From Amycolatopsis sp. EV170708-02-1 (GTDB taxonomy: Bacteria > Actinomycetota > Actinomycetes > Mycobacteriales > Pseudonocardiaceae), in NCBI RefSeq assembly GCF_022479115.1, contig NZ_CP092497.1:5394001-5458000 (forward strand): a DNA stretch of 64,000 bases, in the 5' to 3' direction. Within the stretch, counting starts at the first letter, position 1, and each line of letters starts with the position of its first letter. Below are positions 1 to 7,822 of the stretch, in pieces. The translations under genes were made by a program, and so were the position numbers. The notes beneath the pieces are model-generated. The model ran no database searches and was not told the DNA's origin. It saw nothing but the letters and a program-made list of their open reading frames with translations.

Positions 1-474
1 GATGTCCTTGCTCGCCAGCGTTTCCGCGTAGCGGCGATACGTGGCGAGGACGATCGGGCTGGTGAACGGCTGCCGCGCGGTGCCCGTCCACTCGTTGGCC
101 CTCGACCGGCGGACGAGACCCGCGGCGGGCTCGCCCGACATGAACACGAAGTCGTACCGGCTGAGGTCGTGGGTGGCGACGTCCCGCGAGCCCGCCCTGG
201 TCACGTGGACGCGGATGTGGTGGCGCATCAGGATTTCCTGGATCTTCGGGTCTTCGAAGAGATCCGATTTGGAGCCCATCTTGCCGCGCAGGACGAGCGT
301 CTGCTGGAACGGCACCACGATCGTGCCGCTCACGAGCAGGGCGATCAGGCCGGCCACGGCCAGGGCCAGGGCGGGCCCGAAAGTGCGGAGAAAACGACGG
401 CGCAGAAAGAACGCCGAGGGTTTTGGTCGGATGGTGAGCTGGGGTTCTTCACGAAGCGAGCTATCGGTGGTCAC
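1..474 (-). CDS. Membrane-anchored protein of unknown function (5' part only)
   Basis: The window begins inside this gene, so only its first 158 codons are seen. The GTG at 474-472 is chosen because GGGGAGG lies about 6 nt upstream. Residues 1-31 are charged and likely cytoplasmic. Residues 32-54 form one hydrophobic segment. After it comes an outside-facing region containing the motifs GKMGSKSDLF and SRYDFVFMSGEP. That region resembles the first lobe of a periplasmic-binding-type fold anchored to the membrane. The family is not recognised; binding-protein-like is an inference. Confidence 0.6.
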   Translation of the reverse strand, partial: MTTDSSLREEPQLTIRPKPSAFFLRRRFLRTFGPALALAVAGLIALLVSGTIVVPFQQTLVLRGKMGSKSDLFEDPKIQEILMRHHIRVHVTRAGSRDVATHDLSRYDFVFMSGEPAAGLVRRSRANEWTGTARQPFTSPIVLATYRRYAETLASKDI

Positions 475-646
475 CGATTTCCTCCCCGAATGTCCGGCAA
501 GGCCCATTTTACCGGGGACCACCGACGGAAAAGCACGTCTCGATCCGGCTTCGGGACCCACCCTCACCAGCCCGGGAGGCTGGACGGTTAGGCTCTTCGG
601 TGGCGAAAACCGCCATGCACCACGACGCCGGGAGATCTGAACCGCC

Positions 647-2302
647 ATGCTGGACCGAGCAGTCATCGACGCCCTCTTCCCCGCCGACCTGCCCGAGCCC
701 GAGCACTGGGAACAGCGTTACCCCGCCCGCGAGCTCCCCGAGGGCGCCCTGGTCACCCGGTTCGGCCCGTCGCCGACCGGGTTCGTCCACATCGGCGGGG
801 TCTACGTCGCCACCATCGACCAGGACGTCGCCCGCCGCAGCGGCGGCCGCTACCTCGTCCGGGTCGAGGACACCGACCGCTCGCGCGAGGTCGAAGGCGC
901 CATCGAGCAGTTCGAGCGCGGGTTCGCCTACTTCGGCCTCGCCGCCGACGAGGACATCCACCGCGGCGGCGACTACGGCCCGTACCAGCAGTCCGAGCGC
1001 GAGCAGATCTACCTGACCTACGTCCGCCACCTGCTCCGCACCGGCCGCGCGTACCTCGACTTCGCCACGAAGGACGAGCTGGCGGCGATCACCGCCCGGC
1101 AGCAGGCGACGAAGCTGCCGACCGGCTACTACGGCTCGTGGGCCATCTGGCGCGACGCCGACCCCGCCGACGTGCAGGCGAAGCTCGACGCCGGGGATCC
1201 GTACGTCGTGCGGTTCCGCGCGCCGGACGACACCGGCGCCCGCGCCCGGTTCACCGACGCCATCCGCGGCCCGCTGGAGGCCGAGGCCAACCGCAACGAC
1301 GTCGTCATCCTCAAGAGCTCCGATCAGAGCCCCCGGCTGCCGACCTACCACTTCGCGCACGCCGTCGACGATCACCTCATGCGGGTCAACCTGGTGATCC
1401 GCGGCGACGAGTGGATCTCGTCGGTGCCGGTGCACCAGCAGCTGTTCGACGCGCTCGGCTTCGAGCCGATCACGTACGCGCACATCGCGCCGCTGATGAA
1501 GCAGGAGGGCGGTAGCAAGCGCAAGCTGTCGAAGCGCAAGGACCCGGAAGCGAGCGTCGACTTCTACATCGAGTCCGGCTACCCCACCAAGGCCGTCCTG
1601 TACTACCTGCGCGGCCTCGCCAACGGCCGTCTCGCCGAGATGCCCCTCGACCAGGCCTTGGCCGAGCCGATCAACCTCGACGAATGCGGGGTCGCCGGCC
1701 CGCTGGTCGACCTGGTCAAACTCGACGACATCTCGGCCGACCACATCGCCACGCTGTCCGGCGCCGAGATCCTCGAAGAGGTCCGGGGCTGGGCGGAGCG
1801 GTTCGACCCCGAGCTGCGGACCGTCCTCGACGCCGAGCCGGACCTCGCGCTCCGCGCGCTCGCCGTCGAGCGTGACGGCGCCGAGAACCCGCGCAAGGAC
1901 CTGAAGAAGTGGAGCGAGTTCCGCGCCGTCTACGGCTTCTTCTTCCCGCAGCTGCACGCGGCCGTCGCGAGCCCCGACGACGAGCGGATCACCGCCCTCG
2001 GCGTCGACCGCGCCGTCGTCCAGGCCGTGGCGCGGGACTTCGTCGAGAACTACCGGCAGCTCGACGACGGCCAGGAGTGGTTCCAGCAGATCCGCGATGT
2101 GGCGGCGAAGCACGGCTTCGCGAAGAACGCCAAGGAGTTCAAGAAGAACCCCGAAGGCTTCCCGGGTTCCATCCGCGAGGCTTCGCAGATCATCCGGATC
2201 GCGATCACGGGCTCGACCCGGAGCCCGGACCTGCACTCGATCACCCAGGCGCTGGGGCGCGAGGAGACGCTGGGCCGGTTCGCCGGTCTCGTTGCCGAGT
2301 GA
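647..2302 (+). CDS. gltX: Glutamate--tRNA ligase, divergent second type
   Basis: Class I aminoacyl-tRNA synthetase that charges tRNA with glutamate in the cytoplasm. The ATP-binding HIGH motif appears as HIGG at about residues 48-51 inside RFGPSPTGFVHIGG. The KMSKS loop appears as KLSKR at about 292. At 551 residues it is longer than the usual 470-500 of GluRS. Its N-terminus (ALFPADLPEPEHWEQRYPAR) resembles the clostridial-type GluRS rather than the housekeeping actinobacterial enzyme. It may therefore be a second copy, or a non-discriminating or stress form; this is inference. It faces the gene at 2342 across a perfect hairpin. Confidence 0.88.
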   Translation: MLDRAVIDALFPADLPEPEHWEQRYPARELPEGALVTRFGPSPTGFVHIGGVYVATIDQDVARRSGGRYLVRVEDTDRSREVEGAIEQFERGFAYFGLAADEDIHRGGDYGPYQQSEREQIYLTYVRHLLRTGRAYLDFATKDELAAITARQQATKLPTGYYGSWAIWRDADPADVQAKLDAGDPYVVRFRAPDDTGARARFTDAIRGPLEAEANRNDVVILKSSDQSPRLPTYHFAHAVDDHLMRVNLVIRGDEWISSVPVHQQLFDALGFEPITYAHIAPLMKQEGGSKRKLSKRKDPEASVDFYIESGYPTKAVLYYLRGLANGRLAEMPLDQALAEPINLDECGVAGPLVDLVKLDDISADHIATLSGAEILEEVRGWAERFDPELRTVLDAEPDLALRALAVERDGAENPRKDLKKWSEFRAVYGFFFPQLHAAVASPDDERITALGVDRAVVQAVARDFVENYRQLDDGQEWFQQIRDVAAKHGFAKNAKEFKKNPEGFPGSIREASQIIRIAITGSTRSPDLHSITQALGREETLGRFAGLVAE

Positions 2303-2348
2303 CTCGTGAGTGGTGAGGACGGTTAGAACCGTCCTCACCACTCACGAG
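2303..2348. terminator. 22-bp perfect hairpin between convergent genes (copy 1)
   Basis: Left arm 2303-2324 begins CTCGTGAGTGGTGAGG. The right arm 2327-2348 is its exact reverse complement, with a 2-nt AG loop. The stop codon of the minus gene sits within the right arm, and the plus gene stops at 2302, so the element serves both strands. There is no T-run. A near-identical copy lies at 17040-17085. Confidence 0.7.
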
Positions 2349-3055
2349 GCGGGCAGGAACTGGTCGTAGAAGGCCGTCTTGATCGCGACGACCGCCTCCT
2401 CGGTCTCCCGGAACCGCTCCCGCGCCTCGCCGGAGTCGATCAGCTGCACGAGCCGCAGCCCGAGCTGGTCGGAATGCGTCAGCGACAGCGGGGACGCGGC
2501 GGCGAGCGGGCGCGACTTCGCGTCGTGCACGTGATGCGGGTAGTAGAAGACGGACTTGGCGCCGAGCACCGGGCCGATCCGGCGCCAGAGTTCGCCGTAT
2601 TCGACCGACACCAGCACCTCGCCCCAGAACCGCAGGATCGTCAGCAGCTCGACGTCGGCGTGCTTCGAGTCGCCCGCCGAGGCGATCAGCTCCATGGTGG
2701 TGTCGAGGCAGGCCGAGGTGGCCAAGGACCTCCGTGACCGCACGAGCACTTCGCGAGGGACGCCCAAGGCGAGGATGTCCGCCATCAGGTCCTCGCGGTG
2801 CGAAGGTGTGCTGCCGGGCGAATTGTTGTCCGGATACTCCTCGCGGACGATGACGCGGGCGATCCGTTTGGACTGCTCGTCGGTGAGCAGGTCGATCGCC
2901 AGGTCGTAGGCCATGGTGAAGGCCAGTGACAGGAACCGGCGCTGCACCAGGACGGCCCGGAGGTCCTCCTCCGGGAGATCGGTGACGCCCCGCAGCGCCG
3001 GGTGGTTCCTGAACCGCTCGATCAAACCGTCTTCGAACTCGTCGAGCTCGCGCAT
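2342..3055 (-). CDS. Haem-oxygenase-fold, probable iron-containing redox enzyme
   Basis: A 237-residue protein that looks all-helical, of the TenA/PqqC/haem-oxygenase-like type. Candidate metal ligands match the pattern of haem-oxygenase-like di-iron proteins. They are acidic residues in REEYPDNN, a histidine in PSHRED, glutamates in FWGEVLVSVEYGE and the HHVHD stretch. GTG (3058) and ATG (3055) are adjacent; ATG fits the AGAGGTG ribosome site better. It lies 15 nt after the membrane gene at 3071 and surely shares its mRNA. The substrate is unknown. A cofactor-free TenA-like function is the main alternative. Confidence 0.65.
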   Translation of the reverse strand: MRELDEFEDGLIERFRNHPALRGVTDLPEEDLRAVLVQRRFLSLAFTMAYDLAIDLLTDEQSKRIARVIVREEYPDNNSPGSTPSHREDLMADILALGVPREVLVRSRRSLATSACLDTTMELIASAGDSKHADVELLTILRFWGEVLVSVEYGELWRRIGPVLGAKSVFYYPHHVHDAKSRPLAAASPLSLTHSDQLGLRLVQLIDSGEARERFRETEEAVVAIKTAFYDQFLPAS

Positions 3056-3070
3056 CACTACACCTCTTGC

Positions 3071-3904
3071 TCAGAAACGGATCATGTCGATGCTTCGGTT
3101 CCAGTCGGCGAGGTCGACGTCGCGGCCGATGTCCCACAACGTGTCGAGCTCGCGCTGGATCTGTTCGCCGAGCACGGTGTCGTGCGTGCCCTCGATCTGG
3201 AACTGCGGCGAATTGACCGCCAGCTGGCCGTGCAGGAACATGCTGACCAGGTAGCGCCCGTCGGCCCGGTACACCGAAACCGAGGCCTGCGAGTTGAACA
3301 CCCGCACCTTCAGGTTGCCCTGGCGTCTCGCCAGCCGCCGGTGCAGCCGGGAGAGGATCTCCAGGCACTCCGCGATCCCCGTGCTCACGAAGGGGTTGCC
3401 CGCGCCATCGCTGCGGCCCAGCGCCGCTTCCCGCAGCCCCACCAGCATCGAGTTCGGGTGCAGCAACATGATCCGCACCTCGGCGCGCCGTTCCACGATC
3501 GCGGCTTCGAGTTCCTTTTCCAGGCGTTGCAGGTTGGGGATCCAGGTGTTCAGAATCGTCACCTGTTTGGCCTTCGCGACGTGTGCCGCGAACTCGTCGT
3601 CCGGAAAGCGTTTGTGCACTTCGACCACACCGCCGTAGTGCGAACGGCGGAGACTCGCGGCGATGGTGTCGATGTCGAGACCGGCGAGGCGATCGCGGAT
3701 GTCCTCCAGCGCGCGCAACGGCGTCAGCTCGATGAGCAGCACCACGACCACACCGCTGACCATGATCAGGGTCAGGGTGGTGACGCCTTTCGGCGCGACT
3801 TTGTCGAGAAGGCCGAGCTGTTCCGCGATTCCGACGGCGAAGCCGGCCACCGCCAACCCGCCGAGACTGAGCAATTCGAGCCAGCGACGCATTCTGCGGA
3901 GCAT
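3071..3904 (-). CDS. Membrane protein with cytoplasmic PLD-like domain
   Basis: A 277-residue protein. Two hydrophobic segments at about residues 13-32 and 42-62 are followed by a soluble domain. Segments such as VTILNTWIPNLQRLEKEL and VRIMLLHPNSMLVGLR look like the phospholipase-D-like fold. The usual HxKxxxxD catalytic signature is not evident, so the domain may bind rather than cut. The ATG at 3904 has GGAGGGTGA just upstream. It is the first gene of a two-gene unit with the haem-oxygenase-fold gene. Function unknown. Confidence 0.6.
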   Translation of the reverse strand: MLRRMRRWLELLSLGGLAVAGFAVGIAEQLGLLDKVAPKGVTTLTLIMVSGVVVVLLIELTPLRALEDIRDRLAGLDIDTIAASLRRSHYGGVVEVHKRFPDDEFAAHVAKAKQVTILNTWIPNLQRLEKELEAAIVERRAEVRIMLLHPNSMLVGLREAALGRSDGAGNPFVSTGIAECLEILSRLHRRLARRQGNLKVRVFNSQASVSVYRADGRYLVSMFLHGQLAVNSPQFQIEGTHDTVLGEQIQRELDTLWDIGRDVDLADWNRSIDMIRF

Positions 3905-4136
3905 TCACCCTCCGGGATCCGGCAGCTTGGCCCTCATGTTCTCACGATCGTGGAGCCGATTTGTGATCGGGGTCACCGCCTTGATGCGACGGCTTCCCCT
4001 CCGCGGAATTCACGAAAAGAATCGAATCCGGCGCGGGAATCCGCAGTGCGAAGGGCGCAGATCACAAGGCAAGGGTGAAACGTGCGAGCCTCGACAGACG
4101 ACTTACCCGATACGCGAGTACGGAAAGTTGTGGTCA

Positions 4137-4364
4137 ATGAGCGCTGATCGCGTTGTCCAGCTGCACTGGGAGCCCCTCCGCGTGGCCGACGACGACGGCC
4201 ACGCGGCCTTGTCCTATCCCGGGATCTCGGTGGTCCGGCGCGACGAGGGTGAAATCGTCGACCGCACTTGGATACCGGTCGGGGAAGAACCCACCTTCGC
4301 CGACGACGAGGCACTGATCACCGCACTGCACGCCGCCTGGCGCTGGGCCAGGCCAGCCGCGTGA
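4137..4364 (+). CDS. Small hypothetical protein, 75 aa
   Basis: Reads MSADRVVQLHWEPL and ends GRRWARPAA-like as WRWARPAA. It has no signal peptide and no membrane segment. A stretch DGHAALSYPGISVVRRDEGEIVDR suggests a small beta-rich fold, but each motif is too short to name a family. No strong ribosome site precedes the ATG, so the start is uncertain. It stands alone, followed 5 nt later by the convergent end of the gene at 4370. Confidence 0.45.
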   Translation: MSADRVVQLHWEPLRVADDDGHAALSYPGISVVRRDEGEIVDRTWIPVGEEPTFADDEALITALHAAWRWARPAA

Positions 4365-4369
4365 TCCCC

Positions 4370-4603
4370 TTATTCGTCGCCCGATTTGTACCGGCGCTGG
4401 AGTTCTTCGTCCTGCTCACGCGGCGCCTTTTCCGTCCAGCGCCCGTGGACGAGGTCGTTCTCCGTGTAGTCGGCGCGCCGTGAGGCCCACCCCGGCAGCA
4501 TGATCTTGCGCGTCCCGCCCCGCCCTCGATCACGCAGATCGGTGACGACGGCGATGCCGATCACCATCAGGAGTATCCCCAGCGCTATCCAGATTCCGAC
4601 CAT
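4370..4603 (-). CDS. Small single-pass membrane protein, 77 aa
   Basis: Residues 3-21 form one membrane helix (IWIALGILLMVIGIAVVTD). The charged cytoplasmic tail that follows ends LQRRYKSGDE. GGGGGAGCGG precedes the ATG, supporting the start. The sequence resembles widespread small actinobacterial SHOCT-like or uncharacterised membrane proteins, but no family is assigned. Confidence 0.6.
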   Translation of the reverse strand: MVGIWIALGILLMVIGIAVVTDLRDRGRGGTRKIMLPGWASRRADYTENDLVHGRWTEKAPREQDEELQRRYKSGDE

Positions 4604-4625
4604 TGTCCGCTCCCCCGCAGATCAG

Positions 4626-4845
4626 TCAGTTTCGATCAGAATAGCGGGGAACGGTATTCGTGCGGACCTCATTTTCCCGGACGGGCACCCGGCGGAACGG
4701 GGCGGCCAGGGCCGGCAGGATGTGGCGGCGGTCGCGGATCAGGGCGGCGAGCGCGATGAGCGCGTAGACCCCGCACAGGACGTTTCCCCATCCACCCTGC
4801 CGGCGAGAATTCCCTTGCGGGATAAGGAAGAGCGAAGATCGTCAT
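4626..4845 (-). pseudogene. Possible frameshifted remnant of a small membrane protein
   Basis: This sits in the gene-poor stretch 4604-5039. One minus-strand frame stays open for 71 codons (4841 to the stop at 4626-4628) without any usable start codon. It contains a membrane-like segment, VLCGVYALIALAALIRDRR. A neighbouring frame has an ATG at 4845 and reads MTIFALPYPAREF. Removing one base in the run at 4783-4785 would join the two. This could equally be chance, and nothing else was seen in this gap except the hairpin at 4998-5028. Confidence 0.25.
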
Positions 4846-4997
4846 ACCGAAAACCGGATATCGTCCCGCCGGAGCAAGCGGGGCTGTCTGCCCGGACCTT
4901 CCCCAGATCTCAGCGCGAGGGCTCCTCGCTCCCCGCGCCGTCGTCCTGGCTCCCCAGGGCCGGGAGTATCGCTGATCTCAGCGCCCGGAAATGACGA

Positions 4998-5028
4998 ACT
5001 CCCCGGTATCCGCGGGATACCGGGGAGT
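4998..5028 (-). terminator. 14-bp hairpin terminator after the gene at 5040
   Basis: ACTCCCCGGTATCC at 4998-5011 pairs perfectly with 5015-5028 around a GCG loop. It lies 12 nt beyond the minus-strand stop at 5040, where an intrinsic terminator would be expected. No U-tract follows. Confidence 0.6.
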
Positions 5029-5039
5029 CCGGGGGCGGG

Positions 5040-5336
5040 TCAGCCCCGGGCGTTCGGATCGATCACGTCGCCTGCCAGCCCGGTGGCGGCGTCACCGAGC
5101 GCACCGGTGGAGTCGACGACGCCCTGCCCGGCCGCGGTGGCCGAGTCGACGGCGTCCTGGCCGGCCGTGGTCGCGCTCTCGGCGAGACCCTGACCGGTTT
5201 CGGCCAGCCCGCCGGTCGCCTGGGTGACCTGGTCGGCGGCGCCGGAAAGGTCGACGCCGGTCAGTTCGCTGACCTTGTCGCCCGCGCCGCCCAGCAGTTC
5301 GGCGGCCTTTTCCTTCAGCGAGTCGAACAGGCTCAT
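5040..5336 (-). CDS. Small amphipathic-helix protein, 98 aa, function unknown
   Basis: Starts MSLFDSLKEKAAELLGGAG. It continues as repeating Ala/Gly/Thr-rich helices built on the pattern GQ(G/D)xxxSAT or GQGVVDST. GAGGAG precedes the ATG at 5336. Its length and opening resemble small actinobacterial antitoxin-like or stress proteins that fold as long amphipathic helices. No toxin partner gene is adjacent, so an antitoxin role is not supported. Confidence 0.55.
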   Translation of the reverse strand: MSLFDSLKEKAAELLGGAGDKVSELTGVDLSGAADQVTQATGGLAETGQGLAESATTAGQDAVDSATAAGQGVVDSTGALGDAATGLAGDVIDPNARG

Positions 5337-5452
5337 CAGGGGTACTCCTCGGATCGGTCGTGCGAAAGGCGGCTGAAAGTTCACCGTACAGGACAAAACG
5401 GGCACGGTGCGCGATGGCCGTCCCTCCGGACAGGTGAAAGACCGAGGAACGT

Positions 5453-6064
5453 TCAGAGACAGGGCGGCCGGTAGCGGTCGATCGAGAGGCCGCGGAAGTC
5501 GAGCTTGTTCGGCGTCTTGCCGACGAAGACCAGGCCTCGCGCCTCGGCGAGCGCCGACGCGAAGGAGTAGCCGGGCGTGCCCAGCTCGGGCAGCGTCGTC
5601 CAGGCGGCGGGTTTGAAGCTGAAGAACTTCTTCACCATTTTGCCGCCGGTCGACGGCACCTTCGTGAGCCACTTGTCCCCGCCGCTCCAGTGCGAGGCGG
5701 GACGAAGCTGGACGTAGAGGTCGTCGGTCGCGCTGTACGTCATCCAGAAGCCGGCGGATTTCGACAGATCGGCCTGTGCTTCGAACTGATTTCCCAGCCA
5801 GACGACGACCACGTGCCATTCGGCGTTGAGGAAGGTCACCTTGGCGGCGTAACCGCCATGTTCGCGAACGAGCAGGCTGCCGGTCGGCGGCAGCGTGGTG
5901 CCCTCACCGGAGGCGAGCCAGTGCTGCAAACGGTCGATCGACGGGGTGGCGCATTCGCAGCCGTGCCCGCCGGACGCGTTCGCGACGACACCGGGGCCGA
6001 TCAGCGAAGCCAGGAGCATCGACGAGAGCACCGCGAGCGTACGAATCCTGGATCCTCCGCGCAT
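5453..6064 (-). CDS. Secreted hypothetical protein, 203 aa
   Basis: A typical export signal (MRGGSRIRTLAVLSSMLLAS, likely cut after VVANAS) precedes a 170-residue mature domain. Cysteines at HGCECAT and in the C-terminal PPCL could form disulfides. The domain is rich in Trp and beta-forming segments (AEWHVVVVWLGNQF, FWMTYSATDDLYVQL). No catalytic motif was recognised. It is monocistronic. Confidence 0.6.
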   Translation of the reverse strand: MRGGSRIRTLAVLSSMLLASLIGPGVVANASGGHGCECATPSIDRLQHWLASGEGTTLPPTGSLLVREHGGYAAKVTFLNAEWHVVVVWLGNQFEAQADLSKSAGFWMTYSATDDLYVQLRPASHWSGGDKWLTKVPSTGGKMVKKFFSFKPAAWTTLPELGTPGYSFASALAEARGLVFVGKTPNKLDFRGLSIDRYRPPCL

Positions 6065-6187
6065 TCCCGGAAGCTAGCACAGCGAACGCGAAAACCACCG
6101 CACAGCGCCGAAAGCGGTCGACGATGCCCCACTGACCGGGAACCGTCCTTTATGGACGCTGGTCGCCGCCGCGCTGCCCGAGTACAT

Positions 6188-6240
6188 GTCGCGAAAGCCA
6201 CTTTCGCGACGTTGGATGTCCCGAAAGTGGCTTTCGCGAC
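6188..6240. repeat. Pair of 23-nt palindromes, GTCGCGAAAG-CTTTCGCGAC
   Basis: The first copy, 6188-6210, has perfect 10-bp arms GTCGCGAAAG and CTTTCGCGAC around CCA. The second, 6218-6240, has the same arms with one mismatch around TGG, so each copy is also the reverse complement of the other. The pair can form two small hairpins or one long one. It is part of the non-coding gap 6065-6473. Confidence 0.75.
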
Positions 6241-6279
6241 ACGTGCCGGGGAGCCGCCCGGCGGGTGCGCAGGGCCGGA

Positions 6280-6474
6280 ACGGACGACACACGTGACCAG
6301 ACGGACGACACACGTGACCGGATGGACGACACGCTCGCGGCCGGGTCCCGCCGCGAGTCGTCCGCCTGGACACGCGTGTCGTCCGTCTGATCACGCGTGT
6401 CGCGCCTCCAAGCACGCGTGTCGCGCCTTTGAGCACGCCAACTCGCGGCCCGATCACGAACCGGCGAGCGCGAT
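6280..6474. repeat. Inverted array of a 21-nt unit (CACGYGTGTCGTCCGTCTG...)
   Basis: Units starting CACGCGTGTCG lie at 6371, 6392 and 6413, exactly 21 nt apart, with a decayed unit at 6434. The same unit occurs inverted at 6280-6300 and 6301-6321, with a decayed third to about 6342. The two halves face each other around a centre near 6345. A related array, whose units carry CTCCAAGCAC as 6406-6415 does, lies at 28526-28622. The array runs up to the TetR stop at 6474. Confidence 0.75.
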
Positions 6475-7091
6475 CACCCGGGCAGGTCGTCGACCTCGGC
6501 GGCGAACAGGAGGGCCGGGTCGAACCCCATGCCGGCGAAGTGCCCGGCGAGCTCGAGCGACAGGACGCCGTGAACGCGGGTCCAGAAGGTCACGGCGCGA
6601 CGGAGGACCGCGGACGACACCGGCAGCCCGCCCGCCCACTCTCGATGCTCCTCGAGATGAGCGTCGAACGCCGTCAAGCGCCCGTCGTCCGGCTCCGCAG
6701 CGTGCACCCGGAGCAGCACGGCCATGATCTCGTTCGAGATCTCCGTGGTGTCGCCGGGCGCGCGGTAGCCGGGGATGGGCGTTCCGTAGACGAACAGGTA
6801 TCGCTGCGGATCCGCCAGCGCCCATGTCCTGATCGCGTCGGCGACTTCGGCCACACTGGCCGACGACTGGACGGCGTCGGCGAGACTCCGGTACGCGTCG
6901 CGGATGAGGTCCGTGATCAGGTCGTCGCGGCTGGGGAAGTACCGATACAGCGCGGGGCCGCTCATGCCGACGTGTTTGGCGATCGCGTTGAGGGACAACG
7001 CGGACACGCCCGTCGTGGCCAGCTGCTCCCACGCGTGCCGCTTGATCTCGGCGCGCACCTGGGCTCGGTAACGCTCGCGCGAGGTCTCCAC
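6474..7091 (-). CDS. TetR-family transcriptional regulator
   Basis: A 205-residue repressor. The N-terminal helix-turn-helix (about 17-60) reads IAKHVGMSGPALYRYFPSRD, a typical TetR recognition helix. The C-terminal domain (TWALADPQRYLFVYGTPIPGY) matches the TetR_C/WHG type. It is divergent from the exported SRPBCC gene at 7198. The 106-nt gap holds a 13-nt inverted repeat that is a likely operator. It probably controls itself and the SRPBCC gene; the ligand is unknown. Confidence 0.85.
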   Translation of the reverse strand: METSRERYRAQVRAEIKRHAWEQLATTGVSALSLNAIAKHVGMSGPALYRYFPSRDDLITDLIRDAYRSLADAVQSSASVAEVADAIRTWALADPQRYLFVYGTPIPGYRAPGDTTEISNEIMAVLLRVHAAEPDDGRLTAFDAHLEEHREWAGGLPVSSAVLRRAVTFWTRVHGVLSLELAGHFAGMGFDPALLFAAEVDDLPG

Positions 7092-7110
7092 CGGCCACCT
7101 CCTTCCAGCC

Positions 7111-7168
7111 AGTTAGAGGCTATCACTTTCCCTATTGACACTCACGCCATTGGTTATAGCTTCTAACT
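7111..7168. promoter_or_regulatory. Candidate TetR operator between divergent genes
   Basis: AGTTAGAGGCTAT at 7111-7123 and ATAGCTTCTAACT at 7156-7168 are inverted repeats with one mismatch. They flank a TTGACA (-35-like) at 7135-7140 of the rightward promoter. The position between tetR and its divergent neighbour supports repression by occlusion. Confidence 0.5.
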
Positions 7169-7197
7169 ATCGCAATCGCCACTAACAAGGAGTTCTG

Positions 7198-7803
7198 ATG
7201 AAGTCGCTCTACCGCACCGCCGCGCTCGCGCTTCCGCTCGCGATCGGCCTGCTGGGCGGTGCCGTGGCACCCGCACACGCCGCCACGACCGCGTCCCCGC
7301 TTTCCTGCCAAGGCAAGACCATCGACACGAAGGCTCCGATCCACTATCGGACCGAGGCCCTGATCAAGGCACCGCTGCCCAAGATCTGGCGACTTCAGAC
7401 CGACGTCGAACGCTGGCCGTCGTGGCAGGAGCCGGTGCTGAGCAACGAACGCCTGGACCACGGCCCGCTCCGGAAGAACTCCCGGTTCCGCTGGACCACC
7501 CCGGCGCCGCCCACCGCCACGACCCCCGCCACCACGCTGTCGATCACCTCGACCGTCCATCAGATCCAGCGCGGCGCATGTCTCCGCTGGAGCGGGCCCG
7601 CGGTCGGCGAGGGCCTCGGCATCGACAACGGGATCCACGTCTGGACCTTCACCGAGGTCAACGGCGGTGTGCTCGTCCGCACCGAGGAGAACTGGTCCGG
7701 CGCCCAGGTGGAGGCCGACGTGCCCACCGCGACCAGATTCCTCGGCTGGGGCCTCGAAGCCTGGCTGAAGGACCTCAAGACCACCGCCGAATCCCACTGC
7801 TGA
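7198..7803 (+). CDS. Exported SRPBCC (polyketide cyclase/dehydrase-like) protein
   Basis: A signal peptide (MKSLYRTAALALPLAIGLL, ending APAHAA) precedes a START-like domain of about 150 residues. The domain shows the family opening IKAPLPKIWRLQTDVERWPSWQ and the closing helix FLGWGLEAWLKDLK. The fold binds hydrophobic ligands in a deep pocket, and an exported version is uncommon. Its start has AAGGAG upstream. It is likely repressed by the divergent TetR and is followed 19 nt later by a small membrane protein gene. Confidence 0.75.
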   Translation: MKSLYRTAALALPLAIGLLGGAVAPAHAATTASPLSCQGKTIDTKAPIHYRTEALIKAPLPKIWRLQTDVERWPSWQEPVLSNERLDHGPLRKNSRFRWTTPAPPTATTPATTLSITSTVHQIQRGACLRWSGPAVGEGLGIDNGIHVWTFTEVNGGVLVRTEENWSGAQVEADVPTATRFLGWGLEAWLKDLKTTAESHC

Positions 7804-7822
7804 ACACACCCCGGAGGAACCG

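Noticed and set aside
509..2341. A 610-codon minus-strand open frame opposite gltX
   Set aside because: It is the mirror of a high-GC gene; the composition is repetitive Arg/Val/Gly/Asp and no domain is visible, while the plus strand encodes a clear synthetase.
3973..4314. A 113-codon minus-strand open frame
   Set aside because: Arginine-rich high-GC shadow without ribosome site or motif.
5040..5336. Antitoxin of a toxin-antitoxin pair
   Set aside because: The helix-rich sequence is suggestive, but no toxin-like gene is adjacent.
6280..6474. CRISPR array or simple terminator
   Set aside because: 21-nt units abut without spacers and occur in both orientations; this is a phased inverted array.
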